From the NCBI GenBank assembly GCA_023424865.1, contig JAFADM010000532.1:1-5100 (forward strand): 5,100 bases of DNA. Reading direction: 5' to 3'. The position numbers and the translations under genes are program-made. Below the pieces are notes generated by a model that searched no databases, was not told the DNA's origin, and was given only the letters and a program-made list of their open reading frames with translations. The stretch comes from Bacillota bacterium. GTDB lineage: Bacteria > Bacillota_A > Clostridia > DSM-8532. Position 1 is the stretch's first letter. Each line of letters opens with the position of its first letter. Positions 1 through 5,100 of the stretch are shown in pieces.

Positions 1-104
1 GTGGTCTGATAAATGGGTACAGCTCTGGAACCCGTAGTCGGATCCGCGCTTTGACCCGCATGAACCTGCAATGTGTCAAATTTTAAAGCCCTTTTTTCAC
101 TCAT
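1..104 (-). CDS. metY: O-acetylhomoserine sulfhydrylase (aminocarboxypropyltransferase), N-terminal fragment
   Basis: Only the first 34 codons are present; the gene continues past the left edge. The peptide starts [17 protein letters not shown] and continues with [16 protein letters not shown]. That is the conserved N-terminus of the Cys/Met-metabolism PLP-dependent family, and the 'TLQVHAG...[15 protein letters not shown]' form is typical of the MetY/CysD branch. Family knowledge: these cytosolic enzymes exchange the acetyl group of O-acetylhomoserine for sulfide or methanethiol, giving homocysteine or methionine; some also act on O-acetylserine. The PLP lysine lies outside the window. The start is the ATG at 104-102; the upstream purine stretch (AAAGGGATTGAGAG) is only a modest Shine-Dalgarno site. 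It begins 37 bases after the Rrf2 regulator stop, with no terminator between, so co-transcription with that regulator is likely. A cystathionine gamma-synthase or lyase relative is possible but fits the N-terminus less well. Confidence 0.85.
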   Translation of the reverse strand, partial: MSEKRALKFDTLQVHAGQSADPTTGSRAVPIYQT

Positions 105-141
105 GGCTCTCAATCCCTTTCTTTATAATTCGTTTTTAAAA

Positions 142-588
142 TCAAATGTAATACATCATGGATGACTGACCGTTGAGCTTTTTATAATTTTCAACCAGAT
201 TCTCAAGGGTAATGCCGTCGACTACCTGATTAAGAGAATCATTCATTTTTTCCCATACATGAAGCTTAATACAGTATTGAATGGAATTCGGGGAAAGATT
301 GGAATAGGCAGCCTCATCAATAACGGACAAATTTCCTTCAAGCACCCGCAGCACGGATCCAACCGTTATTTCAGAAGGGTCATAAGCCAGTATATATCCC
401 CCCTGAGCGCCTTTAATGCTTTTTACCAGGCCCGCCTTTCTCAGGGTTGCGAAGACCTGTTCCAGGTAATTCATGGAGATGTTCTGCCGCTCCGCTATAC
501 TGCCCAGTGCTACATGATCCCCCTTGGCATAAACCGCCAGATCCAACATCGCTCTTAATCCATATCGCCCTTTTGTTGATATTTTCAT
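142..588 (-). CDS. cymR: Rrf2-family transcriptional regulator, CymR/IscR-like
   Basis: A 148-residue cytosolic DNA-binding repressor. It opens with MKISTKGRYGLRAMLDLAVY, the Rrf2 hallmark. A winged helix-turn-helix follows (about residues 25-70: SIAERQNISMNYLEQV, LRKAGLVKSIKGAQGGYIL), then the dimerisation region with ITVGSVLRVLEG (74-85) and ITLENLVENY (126-135). The ATG at 588 is chosen although the frame is open 21 codons further. It matches the family N-terminus, and AAGGTGG sits 5-6 bases upstream; the longer version would run into the promoter. Only one cysteine (C106) is present, whereas Fe-S binding IscR uses three. The C-terminal MMYYI resembles the MFYI tail of B. subtilis CymR, the repressor of cysteine and sulfur metabolism that works with CysK. 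The neighbouring metY and tcdA fit a sulfur role. The family is sure; assignment to CymR rather than IscR-like is inference. Confidence 0.9.
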   Translation of the reverse strand: MKISTKGRYGLRAMLDLAVYAKGDHVALGSIAERQNISMNYLEQVFATLRKAGLVKSIKGAQGGYILAYDPSEITVGSVLRVLEGNLSVIDEAAYSNLSPNSIQYCIKLHVWEKMNDSLNQVVDGITLENLVENYKKLNGQSSMMYYI

Positions 589-606
589 ACAGCCACCTTT
601 ATCTTC

Positions 607-620
607 TCCTAGTATTCCTA
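607..620 (-). promoter_or_regulatory. candidate Rrf2 regulator operator
   Basis: On the minus strand the sequence TAGGAATACTAGGA holds two TAGGA copies nine bases apart. It lies just after the predicted transcription start of the cymR-like gene and before its ribosome binding site, where bound repressor would block RNA polymerase. Rrf2 regulators commonly repress their own promoters. That this particular site is the operator is inference from its position; I cannot match it to a proven motif. Confidence 0.3.
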
Positions 621-632
621 TATGTTTATTCA

Positions 633-661
633 AGTATACAGCATAATCCATGATCTGTCAA
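633..661 (-). promoter_or_regulatory. sigma-A promoter of the cymR-metY transcript
   Basis: The minus strand reads TTGACA (661-656), a 17-base spacer, then TATACT (638-633): a perfect -35 and a 5/6 -10. The predicted start is near 626, giving a leader of about 38 nt before the ATG at 588. The promoter lies downstream of the tcdA terminator, so this operon has its own start. Confidence 0.85.
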
Positions 662-766
662 TAGAATTGTGAAACTTTAATGCACGGTTACCCAGTTGCT
701 TGCAGACTCTCAGACCCTCCCGTTCAAGGCTTACGGAGCATTGGCAAACCTGAAAGGACAAATCCG

Positions 767-801
767 CAAAAGGCTCTCCCCATGCGGAGAAGAGCCTTTT
801 G
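767..801 (-). terminator. hairpin terminator downstream of tcdA
   Basis: An 11-bp perfect inverted repeat, CAAAAGGCTCT (767-777) and AGAGCCTTTTG (791-801), encloses 13 bases. Inside it TCTCC and GGAGA can form an alternative inner stem. On the minus strand the stem ends in TTTTG, a short U-run, about 60 bases after the tcdA stop. The arms are nearly symmetric, so it could work in both directions, but no plus-strand gene leads into it. Confidence 0.7.
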
Positions 802-862
802 TCAACAGCCTTGAAGGACATTTTATGTTAATCATGAGCGGACATTTGCAGCCAGGTTTTCA

Positions 863-1621
863 TTACGGTTTAGCTATAATATCCTTAATGACCTCACCGG
901 CCATGATAAGTCCGGCAACCGAGGGCACGAAGGAAAGGCTTCCTGGAATTTGATTTCTAATCGTACAGGTACGGGTTGTACCCTTGGGACAAATACATTG
1001 GGTACTGCAGCTGTTGGATTCGGTTTCCACCGGCTTTAAGGGCTCTTCCCTGGAATAAACCACCTTAAGGTCCTTTATGTCTCTTGCCTTTAGCTCCCTG
1101 CGCATAACTCTGGCCAGCGGGCAGACTGAGGTTTTGTAAATATCCGTTACTTCAAACCGGGTAGGATCCATTTTATTCCCTGCTCCCATGCAGCTAATTA
1201 TAGGAATACCCTTTTTCTTGGCGTTAACCACCAGATCCACTTTTGCAGTAACCGTATCCACAGCGTCCAGAAGATAGTCGTAATCTTCCCGAACCAGCTC
1301 CTCGGCCAGCTCCGGCAAATAGAATTTCTGCAGAGTTTCCACCTCCGCCTGGGGGTTTATTTCCAGGATGCGCTCCTTCATGACTTCAACCTTGGATCTT
1401 CCCACAGTTTTCCGGGTGGCGTGGAGCTGGCGGTTGATATTGGTCAGGCATATGCAGTCGTCATCAACGAGAACAAATTTTCCAACACCGGCCCGGACAA
1501 GGCCCTCAACCGCATAGGTCCCTACCCCGCCGATACCGAAAACGGCTACCCGGGCATTCTTTAGTTTATTCATTCCTTCTTTTCCTATTAATAATTCCGT
1601 ACGGGAAAATGCATGCAGCAT
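863..1621 (-). CDS. tcdA: tRNA threonylcarbamoyladenosine dehydratase (TcdA/CsdL), ThiF/E1-like
   Basis: A 252-residue protein of the E1/ThiF/MoeB superfamily. Family knowledge: TcdA uses ATP to cyclise the t6A37 modification of ANN-decoding tRNAs into ct6A, in the cytosol. Visible signs are the N-terminus MLHAFSRTELLIGKEG, as in B. subtilis YrvM (MLHQFSRNEL); the nucleotide-binding loop GIGGVG (29-34); the acidic end of strand 2, VDDD (52-55); NINRQL (61-66); DAVDT (119-123); SCMGAGNKMDPTRF (143-156); and the C-terminal FVPSVAGLIMAGE (231-243). Length is normal for the family. The ATG at 1621 is preceded by AGGAG with six bases of spacing. Odd points are C167 and a cysteine-rich stretch, C205, C209, C211 and C219, replacing part of the loop before the C-terminal motif; it could bind metal. 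The gene ends before a hairpin terminator, followed by the cymR-like operon. A MoeB/ThiF role is unlikely because no thiamine or molybdopterin genes are nearby. Confidence 0.9.
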   Translation of the reverse strand: MLHAFSRTELLIGKEGMNKLKNARVAVFGIGGVGTYAVEGLVRAGVGKFVLVDDDCICLTNINRQLHATRKTVGRSKVEVMKERILEINPQAEVETLQKFYLPELAEELVREDYDYLLDAVDTVTAKVDLVVNAKKKGIPIISCMGAGNKMDPTRFEVTDIYKTSVCPLARVMRRELKARDIKDLKVVYSREEPLKPVETESNSCSTQCICPKGTTRTCTIRNQIPGSLSFVPSVAGLIMAGEVIKDIIAKP

Positions 1622-1871
1622 ATAGGACTCCTGTTCTACTTATAGTATTTACATGACAGCACAAGTTTATGACATTTTAAGGATCGAGGCCCTGGCTGAA
1701 CAACCGAAGGATATCCAACGCCAGTAATATACTTTATTTACGCTCCACAAACGGACGTATTATTTTATCCGACCCTATGTGCAGGGGTTTAGTGAAAACA
1801 CGTGAATTGGAGCATCTGTCTCCATAGAGCCAACGTTTACAAATTCCGAATTAAGTTAGGCCTTTTTACCG
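1622..1871 (-). other. long untranslated leader of tcdA, possibly structured
   Basis: If transcription starts at the strong minus-strand promoter (1878-1906), about 250 nt precede the tcdA ATG. No gene is supported in it. On the minus strand, GCTCCA (1813-1808) can pair with TGGAG just upstream (1824-1820) or with TGGAGC far downstream (1747-1742). CTATG (1827-1823) can pair with CATAG (1779-1775). CTGGC (1724-1720) pairs with GCCAG (1696-1692). I recognise no known riboswitch or T-box signature, and no intrinsic terminator with a U-run is visible. It may be an unknown regulatory leader, a small RNA, or just spacer. Confidence 0.3.
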
Positions 1872-1872
1872 A

Positions 1873-1901
1873 TTGTAAGTATAGCAAAGAACACGTATAA
1901 T
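1873..1901 (+). promoter_or_regulatory. sigma-A promoter, rightward
   Basis: TTGTAA (1873-1878), a 17-base spacer and a perfect TATAAT (1896-1901) predict a start near 1908. The transcript would cross the tandem repeat and reach the secreted PHP-protein gene at 2175 with a leader of about 267 nt. It overlaps the leftward promoter over its whole length. Confidence 0.6.
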
Positions 1902-1906
1902 TTCAA
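1878..1906 (-). promoter_or_regulatory. sigma-A promoter of tcdA, leftward
   Basis: The minus strand reads TTGAAA (1906-1901), a 17-base spacer, then TATACT (1883-1878) preceded by TGC, an extended -10. The predicted start is near 1871. This is the only good minus-strand promoter seen upstream of tcdA; nearer to the gene only weak -10-like TACTAT (1647-1642) occurs, without a -35. Confidence 0.65.
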
Positions 1907-1923
1907 TGATCCCCTCAATCAGG

Positions 1924-2048
1924 TTCATTCAGCTACTCATTTAGTTTTCTTGTAAGTTATTTCATTCAGCTACTCATTTGGTTCCTTCCAGTTTGTTTCA
2001 TTCAGCCACTCATTTGGTTCCTTCTAATTTGTTTCATTCAGCCACTCA
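1924..2048 (+). repeat. 36/37-bp tandem repeat, three full copies plus a partial
   Basis: Copies begin at 1924, 1961, 1997 and 2033, giving periods of 37, 36 and 36 bases; the last copy breaks off after 16 bases. The best conserved part is TTCATTCAGCYACTCATTT; the second half (GTTCCTTCYARTTTGT in the middle copies) varies more, and the first copy is the most diverged. There are no unique spacers, so it is not a CRISPR array. The array lies 18 bases from the -35 of the tcdA promoter and inside the predicted leader of the rightward gene. Possible roles are a regulator-binding array or an RNA element; neither is shown. Confidence 0.85.
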
Positions 2049-2103
2049 CAGGTTTACATTTCATAAATTAACAATTTTTTACCCACTCTTTACATGCCTT
2101 TCG

Positions 2104-2132
2104 TTGTTCGCTTCTTCGGCCCATGCTACGAT
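2104..2132 (+). promoter_or_regulatory. possible extended -10 promoter of the PHP gene
   Basis: TACGAT (2127-2132) preceded by TGC is an extended -10. TTGTTC (2104-2109) stands 17 bases upstream as a poor -35. The start would be near 2139, leaving a 36-nt leader. It is weaker than the promoter at 1873-1901 and lies within an inverted repeat, so it may be a chance match. Confidence 0.35.
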
Positions 2133-2142
2133 AGCCCCGAAG
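2114..2142 (+). other. stem-loop or inverted repeat in front of the PHP gene
   Basis: CTTCGG (2114-2119) pairs with CCGAAG (2137-2142). Inside, GCTA (2125-2128) pairs with TAGC (2132-2135) around a CGA triloop, with a CCCAT/C internal loop between the two stems. No U-run follows, so it is not a terminator. In a transcript from 1908 it would be a leader hairpin ending about 32 bases before the ATG. As DNA it straddles the candidate -10 and could be an operator. Confidence 0.4.
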
Positions 2143-2174
2143 CACACTCCATTAAATAAGAAAGGAATAAAGAG

Positions 2175-5100
2175 ATGAAAATGCGTGCAAAAAAACCTCT
2201 TGCTCTGTTTTTGGCATTCGCTCTGTGCTTTTCCGCAAACCCGCTTAAAACAGCAGCCACGCCTCAGGCCGACAACGTGGTAATCAACCAGGCTTACGGC
2301 GGAGGCGGCAACTCGGGCGCCACTTACAAACAGGATTTTATCGAGCTTTACAATCCCACCGCGTCGGACATCTCTCTTGAGGGCTGGTCTGTCCAGTATG
2401 CATCAGTAGGAGGAAGCAGCTACCTGATAACTCCCCTTAACGGCACCATTCGCGCCAATGGCTTCTACCTTATTCAGCAGGCCAATGGCGCCGGCGGCAC
2501 TGTGGATCTTCCCGAGCCTGATGCCCAGGGAAGCGTCAACATGGGCGCAACCGGCTTCAAGATTGCTCTGGTAAGCTCCACCGCCGCCATTTCCGACAAA
2601 TTCTCTCCAGGCATTATTGATTTTGTGGGTGCAGGCTCTGCCAATCAAAGTGAAGACACCCCCGCCCCTGCCCCGTCCAACACCACCAGTATCGTTCGTG
2701 CAGTCACCGGTGTGGACACGGACAGAAACAACGTCGATTTCATCACGGCGGAGCCCAACCCCAGAAATTCCGCCTACGGCGTTCCCGTTTCCGCGGCCGA
2801 AGCACCAGAGGCTTCTCCTGCCTCCGGAGCAAAGGTTCTTTCAGGCCAGAAGGTAACCTTTACCTCTGCCACCACCGGAGCCTCCTTTGAGTATGCCTTA
2901 ACCGATCCGGAAGGCGGCGCAGGCTTCTCCCCCGTTCCCTCCGACGGTATTGAAATGACAGGCAATCCTGGCGACATCATCCAGCTTTATGTAAAAACGG
3001 TAAAGCAGGGGCTGGCGGACAGTACCGTACGCCAGTTCACCTACACGGTAAAGGATGCCTCGGAAATAGAGGATCCCATTCCCGACGGTTCTCTTCCCAA
3101 CGGTGTATTAGACATTAACCAAGCCCTTGAAGCAGCCGATTCCGAAACTGCGGACATCACCGTAGCCGGTCAGCTTGTCTACCGTTTCGGTTATGCCGAC
3201 ACCGTCAACACGGCAATACTTCAGGATGTCATCGACGGCAAAAGCGTCGCCCTTCAGATCTATAACGACGCGCTCACAAGCTTTAATCCCGGCGATATCG
3301 TTCAGGTAACCGGCAAGAAGACCACTTACAAGGATGTGCCACAATTACAGAACATATCGGCAAGCTCCCTTCTCACCCCCGCCGCCTCTACCGTTCTTAT
3401 GACCCCCCGGGTCTTTGATTCCATTTCCGAGCTGCTTGCCTTGAAAGATTCCCTTTTGTCACAAACCGTGCTTCTGAAAAATGTGACTCTGGGCACCTAC
3501 AGCAGCGGCGGATCAACCCTCATAACCGACAGCTTAGGCGCTACGCTTCCCATTTACAGAGGAGCATCCTTTCCTGATGAGGTGCTAGAGAGAGACACGG
3601 TGGATCTATGGGCTGTTCTGTCCAGGTACACCACCACGGATCAACTCCGTGTCGGCCCCCCGTCAGCTAACGGCGGACAAAGCGTCTACCGGGTGGTTGA
3701 AGATAAAAGGCCCCCTGTGATAAATCTTCCTTCAACCTTTCTAAAGGCTGTTCCAGGGGAGTCTTACACTCTTTCCGCAGAGGTAAGGGACAACAAGGGT
3801 GTGGCTTCTGCCGTACTTAACTATACCATCAGCGGAACAGGCAAAACCGCCCCCATGACCCTGGGAACCCTGGGAAAATACGAGTATGTCATTCCCGGCA
3901 GTGAAATAACTCCCGACGCATCCCAGATTACCTTCACCATTACGGCAACGGATGTTACCGGGCTTACAGCCACCTCAACCCCGGCAGCAATCGAAGTTGA
4001 ACTCGGGCCCCGGATTACCTCCGTAAAGCCCGCAGCCGGCAGCACGACCGGTGAGGACAAGCGTCCCGGTATTGCCGCAACGGTTGAAAACGGCGGCGAA
4101 TTCACAGCCGCCCTTACCCTTGCCGACAAAAACGGGGACAAGCTTTTACTTGAAGAACCTATGACAGTTTCAGGTTCCCTGGCATCCTATGACTTCTCCT
4201 CGGATCTTGCCGACGGCCGATATACCGCCAAGGTAACCGTAACCCGCTCCGACAGCGCCAAAATCAGCCATACCTGGTCCTTTACCGTAGGCGAGTCCAG
4301 CCTTAAGGCCTATTTTGGACAGCTCCACTCCCATACCGCCGAATATTCCGACGGTTCAGGCACCCTGGCGGACGGACTTAACTACATAAAAAACATTCCG
4401 GACACAGACAATGTTCAGTTTGTCGCTTTCACTGATCATTCCAATTACTTTGACACCACCTCGGCAGCCAACCCGGAAGGGGCTCTCGGCGACCTTTCCC
4501 TTGCAACCGCTGAAAGCAAAAGCAAATGGACCAAGTACACCGGTGACATGAGAAGCTTCAACGACCAAGCCAACGGCGTTCTGGCGGTTCCAGGCTTTGA
4601 AATGACCTGGTCCGGAGGCCCCGGACATATAAACACCTTCAATACCGAGGGTATTGTCAGCCGCAACAACAATACTCTAAACAACAAGTCCGGCGACGCG
4701 GGGCTTAAGGCCTATTACAGCCTGCTTAAGCAAAATCCGGAGAGTGTGTCCCAGTTCAATCATCCCGGAACCACCTTCGGAACCTTTGCCGACTTTGCTT
4801 ATCTGGATCCTGCCATAGACGAGCTCATGCCCCTTATCGAGGTGGGCAACGGCGAAGGGGCTGTGGGCAGCAGCGGCTACTTCCCTTCCTATGATTATTA
4901 TGTCCAGGCTCTGGACAGAGGCTGGCACGTGGCTCCCACCAACAATCAGGACAACCACAAGGGACAGTGGGGAAATTCCAATACTGCCCGCACGGTTATT
5001 CTCACTGAGGATTTTTCCGAGGAAGGCCTCCTTCAGGGCATGCGGGACCGTTCCCTCTATGCCACCGAGGATAAAAACCTGAGCATCAGCTTTACGGTTA
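2175..5100 (+). CDS. secreted multidomain PHP-superfamily metallo-phosphoesterase with lamin-tail domain (3' truncated by window)
   Basis: 975 codons are open without a stop; the gene runs off the right edge. AAAGGA lies eight bases before the ATG at 2175, favouring it over the ATG at 2181. Order of parts: signal peptide (1 to about 28; RAKK then LALFLAFALCF, probable cleavage near TAA/TP); lamin-tail domain (33-199; VINQAYGGGG, DFIELYNPT, LEGWSVQY, DFITAEPNPRNS); chitobiase-like beta domain (about 208-293); two OB-fold-like segments (about 316-395 and 416-495); two Ig-like segments (512-611 and 612-706); PHP domain (from about 712). PHP metal ligands are visible: H718 and H720 (QLHSHT), D726, D754-H755 (FTDHSN), E809 (PGFEMTW), H818, H863 (FNHPG), D926 and H928 (QDNHK). 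This resembles the CehA/McbA metallohydrolase group. It should act outside the cell, hydrolysing a phosphoester or similar ester; the substrate is unknown. The beta domains probably bind ligand or cell wall. Any C-terminal surface anchor is not visible. Confidence 0.88.
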   Translation, partial: MKMRAKKPLALFLAFALCFSANPLKTAATPQADNVVINQAYGGGGNSGATYKQDFIELYNPTASDISLEGWSVQYASVGGSSYLITPLNGTIRANGFYLIQQANGAGGTVDLPEPDAQGSVNMGATGFKIALVSSTAAISDKFSPGIIDFVGAGSANQSEDTPAPAPSNTTSIVRAVTGVDTDRNNVDFITAEPNPRNSAYGVPVSAAEAPEASPASGAKVLSGQKVTFTSATTGASFEYALTDPEGGAGFSPVPSDGIEMTGNPGDIIQLYVKTVKQGLADSTVRQFTYTVKDASEIEDPIPDGSLPNGVLDINQALEAADSETADITVAGQLVYRFGYADTVNTAILQDVIDGKSVALQIYNDALTSFNPGDIVQVTGKKTTYKDVPQLQNISASSLLTPAASTVLMTPRVFDSISELLALKDSLLSQTVLLKNVTLGTYSSGGSTLITDSLGATLPIYRGASFPDEVLERDTVDLWAVLSRYTTTDQLRVGPPSANGGQSVYRVVEDKRPPVINLPSTFLKAVPGESYTLSAEVRDNKGVASAVLNYTISGTGKTAPMTLGTLGKYEYVIPGSEITPDASQITFTITATDVTGLTATSTPAAIEVELGPRITSVKPAAGSTTGEDKRPGIAATVENGGEFTAALTLADKNGDKLLLEEPMTVSGSLASYDFSSDLADGRYTAKVTVTRSDSAKISHTWSFTVGESSLKAYFGQLHSHTAEYSDGSGTLADGLNYIKNIPDTDNVQFVAFTDHSNYFDTTSAANPEGALGDLSLATAESKSKWTKYTGDMRSFNDQANGVLAVPGFEMTWSGGPGHINTFNTEGIVSRNNNTLNNKSGDAGLKAYYSLLKQNPESVSQFNHPGTTFGTFADFAYLDPAIDELMPLIEVGNGEGAVGSSGYFPSYDYYVQALDRGWHVAPTNNQDNHKGQWGNSNTARTVILTEDFSEEGLLQGMRDRSLYATEDKNLSISFTV

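Noticed and set aside
588..651. Upstream start (ATG at 651) for the Rrf2 regulator
   Set aside because: It would add 21 residues not seen in the family and overlap the -10 region; the ATG at 588 has a proper ribosome binding site.
630..821. 63-codon minus-strand open frame between tcdA and the cymR-like gene
   Set aside because: It runs through the terminator hairpin and the cymR promoter, has no good ribosome binding site and no recognisable domain.
1734..1850. Minus-strand open stretch ending KIIRPFVERK-stop in the tcdA leader
   Set aside because: It looks protein-like but has no start codon or ribosome binding site and is under 40 codons; at most a relic or chance frame.
1924..2048. CRISPR array
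   Set aside because: The 36-base period equals a typical CRISPR repeat length, but copies are head to tail with no unique spacers.
2220..2235. Lipoprotein signal (cysteine C18 in the signal peptide)
   Set aside because: The residues before C18 are F-A-L, not a lipobox (L-[AS]-[GA]-C); a normal signal peptidase I site near residue 28 fits better.
2403..4958. Several minus-strand and other-frame open frames inside the PHP gene (for example 3821-4141, 4677-4958)
   Set aside because: They are shadows of a long, in-frame, domain-rich gene and lack their own ribosome binding sites and family motifs.

Overview
The window looks like a chromosomal piece of a Gram-positive Bacillota bacterium, most likely a member of the Clostridia (inference). 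The reasons are strong sigma-A type promoters (TTGACA-17-TATACT), purine-rich ribosome binding sites, and an Rrf2 regulator and a TcdA-type enzyme whose sequences read as clostridial. A tcdA/cymR neighbourhood is also known from Bacillus subtilis, where yrvM, yrvN, cymR, yrvO and trmU lie together.

Left part (1-1621), all on the minus strand, is sulfur-related housekeeping. Reading in the direction of transcription, tcdA (tRNA threonylcarbamoyladenosine dehydratase, 1621-863) ends at a hairpin terminator (767-801). Next comes a textbook promoter (633-661) for a CymR/IscR-like Rrf2 repressor (588-142). After only 37 bases follows the start of metY (O-acetylhomoserine sulfhydrylase, 104 to beyond the left edge). 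The likely picture is a sulfur-amino-acid regulator in one operon with a methionine/cysteine biosynthesis enzyme, with the repressor probably controlling its own promoter.

Middle part (1622-2174) is a 553-base AT-rich divergent intergenic region with no convincing gene. It holds two sigma-A promoters that overlap almost completely and point away from each other (1873-1906). Beside them is a 36/37-bp tandem repeat (1924-2048, three full copies plus a partial one). Close to the right-hand gene lies a stem-loop that overlaps a possible extended -10 promoter. Both divergent genes would therefore have leaders of about 250-270 nt.

Right part (2175-5100, plus strand) is a single very long open frame that runs off the window (975 codons visible, no stop or frameshift). 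It encodes an exported mosaic protein: signal peptide, lamin-tail domain, chitobiase-like beta domain, two OB-fold-like segments, two Ig-like segments, then a PHP-superfamily metallo-phosphoesterase domain with its metal ligands in place. It is most likely an extracellular or cell-surface phosphoesterase or nuclease-like enzyme. The substrate cannot be read from the sequence. This gene and the regulatory region in front of it are the most unusual parts of the window.
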